The position numbers were made by a program, and so were the translations under genes. 64,000 nucleotides of DNA from RU20A sp042610495 (GTDB taxonomy: Bacteria; Pseudomonadota; Alphaproteobacteria; Rhizobiales; Rhizobiaceae): assembly GCF_042610495.1 (NCBI RefSeq), contig NZ_JBHGAP010000004.1, positions 1 through 64,000 on the forward strand, written 5' to 3'. Positions 51,798 to 59,148 of the stretch are shown piece after piece; position 1 is the first letter of the stretch, and each line of letters opens with the position of its first letter. Under the pieces are notes generated by a model. That model searched no databases, was not told the DNA's origin, and was given only the letters and a program-made list of their open reading frames with translations.

Positions 51798-52796
51798 TCA
51801 GCCGATGCTGACCATGGCCTTGATCAGACCGGAGCGCGTCTCGGCCCACTGCGGGAACGTCGCGGGAAGGGCATCGATCGTCGTGCGGTGGGTGATCAGT
51901 GCATCCGCCGACACCCGGCCATCGCGCAACGCCGCACCCACATGTTCGAAATCGACCTTCAACGCGTTACGGCTGGCGATCAGCATCATCTCGCGCTTGT
52001 GGAACTCCGGGTCGGAGAAGCGGATATCGTCCTTCACGAGGCCGACCAGAACCAGCGCGCCGCCATGGGCGACATAGGCGAAGGCCGATTCCATCGAGGC
52101 AGCGTTTCCGGTCGCGTCGTAGACCGTGTCAAAGCTCGTGGACTCGACGGCACGGTCGCCGCCAAGCCGGCGAATATCCTCGAAGCCGAAGCGCTCGCGC
52201 GCCATGTCGAGACGCTCCTGGCTGGTATCGAGGAGCGTGACGGCCTGCCCGGCAATCCGCGCAAAGAGCGCAGCCCCGAGACCGATCGGACCCGCGCCGA
52301 TCACCAGAGCGCGCGTGTTTTCCGCTGCCATGGACCGACGCACGGCATGTGCCCCGATCGCCAGAAACTCGACCGTCGCGGCGGCTTCGGATGACAGGCC
52401 GAGGGCAAGCGACACATTGGCAGCCGGCAGCACGATCTCTTCACAGAAGGCGCCGTCGGTATGGACGCCGAGAACCTTGATCGCCATGCAGCAATTCGGC
52501 TTGCCGATCCGGCAGGCGTGACAGGTGCCACAGGAAATGTAGGGATTGATGATGACGGCGGCGCCGTCTTCAAGGCCGGCGGCACCCGCATTTTCCGTCA
52601 CGATGCCCGATACTTCGTGGCCCATGACCCGGGGATATTGCAGGAAGGGATGCTTGCCCTGATAGATATGGTAGTCGGTTCCGCAGATCCCGACATTGGT
52701 GACGCGAATGCGCACCCAATCGCTGCCCGGCAATTCCGGTCGCGGACGGTCTTCCAGAACGAGCCGGCCCGGCTCCACGCAGACGATCGACTTCAT
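51798..52796 (-). CDS. Zinc-binding alcohol dehydrogenase, L-galactonate-5-dehydrogenase-like
   Basis: A 332-residue medium-chain dehydrogenase. VGICGTDYHIY and GHEVSGIV provide the catalytic zinc ligands. The structural zinc loop is CGTCHACRIGKPNCC, and VIGAGPIGLGAALFA binds NAD(P). The segments PFLQYPRVMGHE, VLGVHTDGAF and FSDPEFHKREMM are very close to what I recall of E. coli LgoD (YjjN), which oxidises L-galactonate to D-tagaturonate. Other polyol/aldonate dehydrogenases of the family are possible. It is the last gene of the minus-strand series aldo/keto reductase-rbsB-rbsA-rbsC-dehydrogenase, 105 bp after rbsC with a hairpin between. Confidence 0.85.
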   Translation of the reverse strand: MKSIVCVEPGRLVLEDRPRPELPGSDWVRIRVTNVGICGTDYHIYQGKHPFLQYPRVMGHEVSGIVTENAGAAGLEDGAAVIINPYISCGTCHACRIGKPNCCMAIKVLGVHTDGAFCEEIVLPAANVSLALGLSSEAAATVEFLAIGAHAVRRSMAAENTRALVIGAGPIGLGAALFARIAGQAVTLLDTSQERLDMARERFGFEDIRRLGGDRAVESTSFDTVYDATGNAASMESAFAYVAHGGALVLVGLVKDDIRFSDPEFHKREMMLIASRNALKVDFEHVGAALRDGRVSADALITHRTTIDALPATFPQWAETRSGLIKAMVSIG

Positions 52797-52857
52797 GTTC
52801 CCTTCGCCGGCCGGCTATCCCGGACCTGCGTCCCTTTTCGTGCTTTGGAAGCCCTGC

Positions 52858-52882
52858 GGCGCGGCCGGCGACCGGCCGCGCC
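52858..52882. repeat. Perfect 11-bp intercistronic hairpin (rbsC / dehydrogenase)
   Basis: GGCGCGGCCGG-CGA-CCGGCCGCGCC just after the rbsC stop. No T run follows, so an RNA-stabilising or processing element is more likely than a terminator. Confidence 0.65.
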
Positions 52883-52901
52883 CTCACAGTGAGCCGGATT
52901 C

Positions 52902-53873
52902 TCAGCGCGTGCCGCGGCGGCGCAACTGGTCGAAGTAGACGATGATGATGATGAGCGCGCCGGTGATGATGCGCTGCCAGAAGGAGTTCACGTTCAACAG
53001 GTTGGCGCCGTTGTTGATCGTTGCCAGGATGAAGGCGCCGAGCAGCGGGCCGTGGACCGACCCCACCGCGCCGAACAGGCTGGTGCCGCCGATGACGGAG
53101 GAGGCGATGGCCTGGAGTTCCCAGCCTTCGGCCTGCGTCGCATTGCCGATGCCGATGCGCGAGGCCAGAAGCAGGCCGACGAAAGCCGCGCAGGTCGAAG
53201 ACAGGATGTAGGCCAGGTAGATGGTGCGGTTGACGTTGACGCCGGACAGACGTGCGGCTTCGCTGTTTGAACCCACGGCGAAGAGATAGCGGCCCCAGCG
53301 GCTCATGTGCAGGAAGACATAGGCCGGGATCGCGACCACGATCACCATCCAGAACAGGCTCGGAATGCCGAGGAAATCGGCGCGCGAGAAATTCGTGAAG
53401 GCTTCGTTGCTGATCGAGATCGTCGAGCCGTTCGTCAGGAGAAGGCCGATGCCGCGCAGCGAGGTGAGCGTGGCGAGCGTGATGATGAAGGCCGGCAAGC
53501 CCATGCGCACGATACCGAACGCATGAAAAATACCGATCGCGACGCCGATGAGCAGCGTGATGACGATGGCAATCCACAGTGGCACGCCGGCCTGCAGAAG
53601 CCAGGCGACGATGACGCTGGTGAAACCGACCACAGCGCCGACCGACAGGTCGATGCCAGCGGTGATGATGACGAATGTCTGTCCGACCGCAAGGATCGCG
53701 GTCATCGCGCCCTGGCGCAGCAGGTTGCTGATATTGTTGGGCGTCCAGAAGCTGTTGGTCGATATGCCCAGCAGAAGCCACAGGAAGAGGAGCAGCCCGA
53801 GCAGCGTCAGGCCGAAGAGTATGTTCATTCCCTTTTTCGGAGCGGGGCCGGTTTCGGTCGTCTCGACGCTCAT
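52902..53873 (-). CDS. Sugar ABC transporter permease (RbsC type)
   Basis: A 323-residue inner-membrane permease of the carbohydrate CUT2 family, with about nine to ten hydrophobic segments. Family motifs AGIDLSVGAVVGFTSVI, GLPAFIITLATLTSLRGI and SSVIGGTSLFGAVGSVHGPLLGAFI are clear. The ATG at 53873 follows GGGAGAAAG; a longer frame overlaps the ATPase gene and is not family-like. It should form the channel as a homodimer with the adjacent ATPase. Confidence 0.94.
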   Translation of the reverse strand: MSVETTETGPAPKKGMNILFGLTLLGLLLFLWLLLGISTNSFWTPNNISNLLRQGAMTAILAVGQTFVIITAGIDLSVGAVVGFTSVIVAWLLQAGVPLWIAIVITLLIGVAIGIFHAFGIVRMGLPAFIITLATLTSLRGIGLLLTNGSTISISNEAFTNFSRADFLGIPSLFWMVIVVAIPAYVFLHMSRWGRYLFAVGSNSEAARLSGVNVNRTIYLAYILSSTCAAFVGLLLASRIGIGNATQAEGWELQAIASSVIGGTSLFGAVGSVHGPLLGAFILATINNGANLLNVNSFWQRIITGALIIIIVYFDQLRRRGTR

Positions 53874-53913
53874 GTTCTTTCTCCCTGAAAGTTCTGCGGT
53901 TTCGCGCGGTGTC

Positions 53914-55467
53914 TCAGACACCGATGGCCTGCGACAGGACGTCCTCATGCGAGGCGGCGCGATAATCATGGCTGGCAACGAGCCGGCCCTGACGGAATAC
54001 GTGGAGCCGGTCAGCCAGTTCGTAGACCTCCGGCAGGTAGGACGAGATCAGGATGATGCCCACGCCATTCTCGAGAAGCCGGGCAAAGAGCCGGTAGATC
54101 TCCGCCTTTGTGCCGACATCGACACCGACGGTCGGCTCATCGAAAATGAAGAGCTTCGCGCCGTGGCTCAGCCACTTGCCGATAACGATCTTCTGCTGGT
54201 TTCCGCCCGACATGGCGGAGGCAAGCACAGCGCGCGACGGGGTCTTGATCTTGAGGTCGGCGATCTGGCGCTGGGCGTTGTCGGCCTCGCGGCCGCGATT
54301 GACCACAAGGCCGGAGCTTAGGCGCTTGAAGACGGGCAGGTTGATATTGAAACCGATCGGCATGTTGAGGCAGAGCCCCTGGTCGCGCCGGCTTTCCGGA
54401 GCAAGCGCGATCCCGAGATCCATGGCCTTGCGTTCCGTGTCGACGGTGACCTTCTGGCCTTCCCAGAGGATATCGCCCGACTTCACCTTCTGTCGGCCAT
54501 ACAGGCCAAGGGCGAACTCGCTTCGGCCGGCACCGATCAGGCCGTAAAGACCAACGATCTCGCCTGCACGCACGGTGATCGAAATATCCTCGAAGCCGGG
54601 ACCGGTAAGGCCGCGGGTCTCGACGATCGGCGCGCCAAGCGCGAAGGTTTCCTTGTGGTAGACCTGTTCGATCGAACGGTTGATCATCATGGAGATCAGT
54701 TCCGCGTCGTTGGTCTCGCCGGTGAGGCGCGTTCCGACATGGGTGCCATCGCGCAGCACTGAAATACGGTCAGCGAGCTCGAACACTTCTTCCATGCGGT
54801 GGGAAATGTAGACGATCGTCACGCCATCGGCCTGAAGCCGACGAATGAGGCGGAAGAGCTGCGCCGATTCCTGGCGCGTCAGATAGGCGGTCGGCTCGTC
54901 GAAAATGAGAAACTGCGTGCCACGCATTGCCGCGCGGGCCGTCGCCACGAGCTGCTGCTGACCGATCGTCAGGCTGGAAAGAATAACGTCGGCCGGTATG
55001 TTGAAGCCAAGATCATCCAGAACGCGCTGTGCGACGGTGGTCATGGCGCCTTTGCGCATGAGACCGCCGCGATCGATCTCATCGCCGAGGAACATATTGG
55101 CCGCAACGGAGAGATGCGGGCAAAGAACAACTTCCTGATGCACGGCATTGATGCCGCGATCGATCGCTTCCGTCGGCGAGGCGAGTTGAACGGGCTGCCC
55201 ACACCAGATGATTTCGCCGGCCGTGCGGCGAATGACGCCCGTCAGAAGCTTGATCAGCGTGGACTTGCCGGCACCGTTTTCGCCGACAATCGCGTGAATT
55301 TCGCCAGACAGGAAGGTGACGGAAGCCGGCTTCAAGGCTTCGACAGCGCCGTATTTTTTCTGGAGACCCTTCAGTTCCAGGATCGGCTGCCCCTTGGGGA
55401 CGGGGTGCGACGCGATGCGGATGCCTTTGGAGGGACGCTCCAGATGTGCCTCGGTTGCCATGCTCAC
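53914..55467 (-). CDS. Sugar ABC transporter ATP-binding protein (RbsA type)
   Basis: A 517-residue double ATPase. The first half has Walker A VGENGAGKSTLIKLLTG, signature LTIGQQQLVATARA and Walker B LIFDEPTAYL. The second half has a degenerate P-loop (LIGAGRSEF), signature MSGGNQQKIVIGKWL and FIFDEPTVGVDVG. This asymmetric layout is standard for CUT2 sugar importers. Two in-frame ATGs lie at the start. It follows rbsB after a 120-bp gap containing a strong hairpin and precedes the permease by 40 bp. Confidence 0.95.
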   Translation of the reverse strand: MSMATEAHLERPSKGIRIASHPVPKGQPILELKGLQKKYGAVEALKPASVTFLSGEIHAIVGENGAGKSTLIKLLTGVIRRTAGEIIWCGQPVQLASPTEAIDRGINAVHQEVVLCPHLSVAANMFLGDEIDRGGLMRKGAMTTVAQRVLDDLGFNIPADVILSSLTIGQQQLVATARAAMRGTQFLIFDEPTAYLTRQESAQLFRLIRRLQADGVTIVYISHRMEEVFELADRISVLRDGTHVGTRLTGETNDAELISMMINRSIEQVYHKETFALGAPIVETRGLTGPGFEDISITVRAGEIVGLYGLIGAGRSEFALGLYGRQKVKSGDILWEGQKVTVDTERKAMDLGIALAPESRRDQGLCLNMPIGFNINLPVFKRLSSGLVVNRGREADNAQRQIADLKIKTPSRAVLASAMSGGNQQKIVIGKWLSHGAKLFIFDEPTVGVDVGTKAEIYRLFARLLENGVGIILISSYLPEVYELADRLHVFRQGRLVASHDYRAASHEDVLSQAIGV

Positions 55468-55486
55468 GAACTCCTTGTCTCAGGGT

Positions 55487-55519
55487 GCTCCGGCACGCGG
55501 CATCGCCACGTGCCGGAGC
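55487..55519. repeat. Perfect 11-bp intercistronic hairpin (rbsB / rbsA)
   Basis: GCTCCGGCACG, 11-base loop, CGTGCCGGAGC, between the binding-protein gene and the ATPase gene. Such hairpins downstream of binding-protein genes usually protect the upstream mRNA and raise its level relative to the transporter subunits. Confidence 0.75.
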
Positions 55520-55587
55520 TTTGTCCGGTCCGGTTCCGTCAGATGGCTCCGCTCACATGGACCGGAACCATCTTGCTCGGGAGGGGA

Positions 55588-56577
55588 TCAGTTGACCTTG
55601 GGGTTCAGCAGGGCGTCGATCTTGGGATCGGCCATGTTGGCTTTCGTCACGAGGTTTGCACCCGTATCGACGAAGGCTTCGACCTTCTCGCCCTTCGAAG
55701 CGGCGAGCGCAGTCTTCACGCCGTCATAGCCCATGCGGTAGGGATCCTGGACGACGAGGCCGGCCAGAACGCCTTCCTTGAGGAAGCCGACGGTCTTTTC
55801 ATCGCTGTCGAAGCCGATGACCTTGATCTTGTCGCCGAGCTTGTTTTCGGCAATCGCCTGGCCAACGCCCTGCGCCATGATCAGGTTCGAGGCGAAGACG
55901 CCGACGAGGTTCGGATTTGCGGTGATGAGGTCGGTCATCATGTTGAGACCGGTCGTTGCCTGGCCGTCAGCATACTTGTCGGCGATCACCTTCAGGCCCG
56001 GATACTTGGCCTTGACCTGCTCCATGAAGCCTTCATGGCGCTGGTCCAGCGAACCGACGCCCGGCAGGCTGGTGATGATGGCGATTTCGCCTTCTTCCTT
56101 GCCGGTCGCTTCCTTGATCGCGGCAGCGAGACCATCGGCAGCGATGCGGCCGCCCTGGACGTTGTCGGTGGTGAGGAACGAGGTAAAGGCCTTGGAGTCA
56201 GCGCTGGAGTCGATACCGATAATCGGAACGGACTTCGCAGCTTCGTCGATGGGCTTGCCAAGCGCCTTGAATTCGGTCGGCGAGATGACGACAGCCGCCG
56301 GCTTGCCGGCAACGGCGTTTTCGAGAATGCTGATCTGGCCGTTGATGTCGGCTTCGGACTGGGCACCGAGTTCCGGTACGTTCACGCCGAGATCCTTGCC
56401 GGCCGCACGAGCGCCGGCAAGCACGATCTGCCAGTAGAAGGATGTCGTGTCCTTGACGATGATCGGGATCGTGACGTCGGCCGCAAAGGACGTGACCGGC
56501 GACAGGGTCGCGAACATGGCAGCACCGGCGAGCGCAGTGAAGGCACGACGGGTTACGGAAAGCTTCTTGATGGTCAT
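55588..56577 (-). CDS. Periplasmic sugar-binding protein (RbsB type)
   Basis: A 329-residue substrate-binding protein. A signal peptide with a twin-Arg-like start (SVTRRAFTALAGAAM) ends near ATLSPVTSFAA/DV. The fold is peripla_BP_4: IILVKDTTSFYW-like opening (VKDTTSFYWQIVLAGARAAG), GKPAAVVISPTEFKAL, IGIDSSADSKAFTSFLTTDN and VIGFDSDEKTVGFLKEGVLAG. The ATG at 56577 follows GGAGGAG. Ligand not determinable by eye; a hexose or 6-deoxyhexose is likely from the neighbours. Confidence 0.94.
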   Translation of the reverse strand: MTIKKLSVTRRAFTALAGAAMFATLSPVTSFAADVTIPIIVKDTTSFYWQIVLAGARAAGKDLGVNVPELGAQSEADINGQISILENAVAGKPAAVVISPTEFKALGKPIDEAAKSVPIIGIDSSADSKAFTSFLTTDNVQGGRIAADGLAAAIKEATGKEEGEIAIITSLPGVGSLDQRHEGFMEQVKAKYPGLKVIADKYADGQATTGLNMMTDLITANPNLVGVFASNLIMAQGVGQAIAENKLGDKIKVIGFDSDEKTVGFLKEGVLAGLVVQDPYRMGYDGVKTALAASKGEKVEAFVDTGANLVTKANMADPKIDALLNPKVN

Positions 56578-56643
56578 GGTGTTGTTCTCCTCCAACAGCG
56601 CCGGATGGTCTCCCAAGAACCTGAGCGTGGCGCCCCAATCAGG

Positions 56644-56659
56644 TTTTTATCGATAAAAA
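56644..56659. promoter_or_regulatory. 16-bp perfect palindrome upstream of the sugar transporter genes
   Basis: TTTTTATCGATAAAAA, 67 bp upstream of the rbsB start. Its core TTTTATCGA-AA recurs at 58030-58043 upstream of the divergent aldo/keto reductase and GntR genes, so it is a candidate operator for the local GntR regulator. Confidence 0.65.
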
Positions 56660-56834
56660 ACACTTCCAGATCCGACGCTACTCCAGCATCTTTCGGATTG
56701 CAAGCCTTCCCTTGGTACGTCTCTTCCTCCCGACGACCGCGCTCCGCGCATTTGGCGAGAAGCGGGAAGCAGCAGCGATAGCGCTGCTGCGTTTGAACCA
56801 AGGCTAATCCAGCCTCCGCGAAATGCAACAGGAA

Positions 56835-56865
56835 AATGATATCGAAATTCTATTTCTATATCATT
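56835..56865. promoter_or_regulatory. 31-bp near-perfect AT-rich inverted repeat
   Basis: AATGATAT-c-GAAAT, spacer TCT, ATTTC-t-ATATCATT: 13 of 14 arm positions pair. It lies 20 bp past the aldo/keto reductase stop and about 260 bp before rbsB. It could be an operator or an AT-rich transcription terminator for the reductase gene (TTTTCC follows on the minus strand). Confidence 0.55.
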
Positions 56866-56884
56866 CGGAACATTCAATCCGTTT

Positions 56885-57907
56885 TTACACGCGCACAGCT
56901 TCTGTCCCGAGCTCGGGTGCAATCAGGGTATGTCCCTGATAGGCATCAAAGATCGCGGGTGAGAGTGGCGGCTCAGTGAGCGCCATGTTGCGATGCAGGC
57001 TTTCGGGCCGCGCCGTTCCCAGCAGGACGGTGGAAACCAGCGGATGCGCCAAGGGGAATTGAAGGGCAGGCGCAGCGAGCAGAAGGCCTTGGCTTTTCGC
57101 GATCGCCTCCATGGCGGCAACCTTTTCCAGGACTTCGGGCGTGGCCGGCATGTAATCGAAGTTCGCGCCGGGCGCTGCACCTGTCGCGAGGATTCCGGAG
57201 TTGAAGACGCCGCCGACAACAAGCGAGACGCCCTTCTTTTCGCAAAGGGGAATAAGCTCGGCCTCCGCTGACCGGTCGAGAAGCGTGTAGCGGCCGGCCA
57301 GCAGGATGCAGTCCAGATCGCCGTTTCGCAGCACGTCGAGGCAGACCGGCACCTCGTTGACCCCGAGCCCGAAGGCTCCGATCGTGCCGGAGGCTTTCAG
57401 TTCATCCAGCGCTTTCAGACCCGAATCGAGAAACTGCCGCAGGTGATGGGCGTTGCGCGCCGCGCCATGGGTGTAGACGCCGATATCGTGGACATAGAGA
57501 ATGTCGATACGATTGAGGCCGAGGCGCGCATAGCTGAACTCGACGGAACGCATGATGCCATCATAGCTGTAGTCATAGTCGGCATCGAAGGAGAGGGGGT
57601 TCACATAGGAGTAGTCCGGTACGGTGCCATCCGGCACCGGACGCAGCAGTCGTCCAACCTTTGAAGACAGAACCACGTCGCTGCGCGGCTTGTCGCGAAG
57701 GAAATCGCCGACGCGTCGCTCTGCCAGGCCAAGTCCGTACCATGGTGCCGTGTCGAAATAGCGAATTCCGTGGTCCCAGGCGGCCTGCAGAGTCGCCATG
57801 GCAACGTCGCGCGGGCATTCGCGATAAAGACCGCCGAGCGCAGCAGTGCCGAAGCTCCACTGCGTCACCTCAAGCGCGGTCCGGCCGATACGGCGCCTTT
57901 CCATCAC
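56885..57907 (-). CDS. Aldo/keto reductase, aldose 1-dehydrogenase-like (L-galactose/L-fucose type)
   Basis: A 340-residue aldo/keto reductase. The catalytic Asp-Tyr pair is in IRYFDTAPWYGLGLAERRVG and the Lys in VVLSSKVGRLL. The active-site His region is IDILYVHDIG. STVLLGTARPESLHRN binds the cofactor phosphate end. FSYARLGLNRIDILYVHD and the D-threo-aldose dehydrogenase-like layout match enzymes oxidising L-fucose, L-galactose or D-arabinose to the lactone; pyridoxal 4-dehydrogenase is a related alternative. It is the first gene of the minus-strand series with the importer. Starts at 57907 and 57904 are adjacent ATGs. Confidence 0.88.
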   Translation of the reverse strand: MMERRRIGRTALEVTQWSFGTAALGGLYRECPRDVAMATLQAAWDHGIRYFDTAPWYGLGLAERRVGDFLRDKPRSDVVLSSKVGRLLRPVPDGTVPDYSYVNPLSFDADYDYSYDGIMRSVEFSYARLGLNRIDILYVHDIGVYTHGAARNAHHLRQFLDSGLKALDELKASGTIGAFGLGVNEVPVCLDVLRNGDLDCILLAGRYTLLDRSAEAELIPLCEKKGVSLVVGGVFNSGILATGAAPGANFDYMPATPEVLEKVAAMEAIAKSQGLLLAAPALQFPLAHPLVSTVLLGTARPESLHRNMALTEPPLSPAIFDAYQGHTLIAPELGTEAVRV

Positions 57908-58026
57908 GATGCTACTCCTCCCTCATGCTCCGGCCTAGGACTGACTGGCGCAGCAGTTTGCCGGATTCCGGTTCACGCGTCATTCGATGACCTTGACTGG
58001 CCGGACCTCGCGCGCCCTCTCGATTT

Positions 58027-58048
58027 GTCTTTTATCGACAATAGACAG
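58027..58048. promoter_or_regulatory. 22-bp imperfect dyad, candidate GntR operator
   Basis: Arms TGTCTTTTATC and GACAATAGACA: 9 of 11 positions pair. The inner TTTTATCGACAATA agrees with the palindrome at 56645-56658 at 12 of 14 positions. About 120 bp upstream of the aldo/keto reductase start and 160 bp upstream of gntR. Confidence 0.6.
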
Positions 58049-58144
58049 ATCAGCGTCAATGGGTATTATGCGCAGGCAAATCGAGTTTTCGAGTGATGAC
58101 GACAGGGGAGGATGTCGTGAGGTGGATGATGAAGGAGCAGCCGA

Positions 58145-58160
58145 CGTTGCACGTGAAACA
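58145..58160. other. parS-like ParB-binding site (15/16 to TGTTNCACGTGAAACA)
   Basis: cGTTGCACGTGAAACA: only position 1 departs from the consensus, in which position 5 is free. It is the best match in the window, 51 bp upstream of the GntR gene. Confidence 0.65.
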
Positions 58161-58210
58161 CCGCTCTCCTTGGCCGTTACCGCCTCGACAGACCTTCTGA
58201 AAGACATTCC

Positions 58211-59095
58211 ATGGCCAAGCAGAACACCGTCTTCAAGGAAGCCTATAATCGCTGTCTGTCGCTGATCGGCAGCCATGAAAGCCTGCCTTCCGAACCAGAA
58301 ATCGGAACCCGGCTCGGTGTGAGCCGCACGACCGTTCGTGCGGTTCTCGCACGCATGAGCGAGGCGGGGCTGATCGCATGGGACCGTCGCCAGAAGACGG
58401 TGCTGCGCCAGCCTGTTGAGGATGATTTCTTTCCGACGGAAGAGACCGATTCGCTGTCCGAGATCATCGAGCGCAGTTTCATGCGACGGATTCTGGCCGG
58501 GGGCGCCGAGCCCGGCATGCAGATCAACGAACTGGAACTGGCGCGCGAAATCGGTATCGGCACCACGAGCGTGCGGGAATTTCTCATTCGCTTCAGCCGG
58601 TTTGGACTGATCGAGAAGCGCCCGAACAGTCACTGGATCCTCAAGGGATTCACCCGCGAATTCGCACTGGAACTTACGGAAGTCCGTGAGATGTTCGAGC
58701 TGCGCTCTGCCCTGAGCTTCGTTGCCCTGGCGGATGATCATCCTGCGTGGGAAGATCTGACCGCGATTGAAGCGGTGCATCATGCGCTGCTCGCAGATAT
58801 CGACCGGCGCTACGGGGAATTTTCAGAACTCGACGAGCGTTTCCACCTTCTGGTTCAGCAGGCCTCACGCAATCGCTTCATCATCGACTTCTACGACATC
58901 ATCACCATCGTCTTTCACTATCATTACCAGTGGAACAAGACGAATGCGCGGGCGCGAAACCAGCGCGCGCTGGAAGAGCACCTCGTCTACATCGACGCGC
59001 TGCGCTCGCGCGATCCCGCCCGCGCGGAAGAGGCCTGCCGGCTGCACCTGCGCTCTGCGCGCGAAACGCTTCTCCAGTCCATCCAGGAACCTTGA
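58211..59095 (+). CDS. GntR-family regulator with two winged-helix domains and an FCD domain
   Basis: A 294-residue transcription factor. Residues about 15-65 form a GntR-like DNA-binding domain (LPSEPEIGTRLGVSRTTVRAVLARMSEAGLI). Residues about 82-147 form a second one (ELELAREIGIGTTSVREFLIRFSRFGLIEK). The rest is an FCD ligand domain (about 150-290) with candidate metal-binding residues in AVHHALL, ELDERFHLLVQ and CRLHLRSAR. FCD regulators usually carry one DNA-binding domain. Placed between the importer/reductase series and the tagaturonate-reductase-like gene, it is the likely local repressor, responding to a sugar acid. Confidence 0.88.
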   Translation: MAKQNTVFKEAYNRCLSLIGSHESLPSEPEIGTRLGVSRTTVRAVLARMSEAGLIAWDRRQKTVLRQPVEDDFFPTEETDSLSEIIERSFMRRILAGGAEPGMQINELELAREIGIGTTSVREFLIRFSRFGLIEKRPNSHWILKGFTREFALELTEVREMFELRSALSFVALADDHPAWEDLTAIEAVHHALLADIDRRYGEFSELDERFHLLVQQASRNRFIIDFYDIITIVFHYHYQWNKTNARARNQRALEEHLVYIDALRSRDPARAEEACRLHLRSARETLLQSIQEP

Positions 59096-59148
59096 GCCGG
59101 CGCCCCCAGGCCGGCTTGCAGTCCATGCCCCTTCGATCGGAAACATTC

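Larger units (their letters stand above)
57908..58210. promoter_or_regulatory. Divergent control region of the sugar locus
   Basis: 303 bp between the aldo/keto reductase gene (minus) and the GntR gene (plus), with no convincing gene. It carries the operator candidate at 58027-58048 and a near-consensus parS at 58145-58160. Promoters in both directions are expected. Confidence 0.7.
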
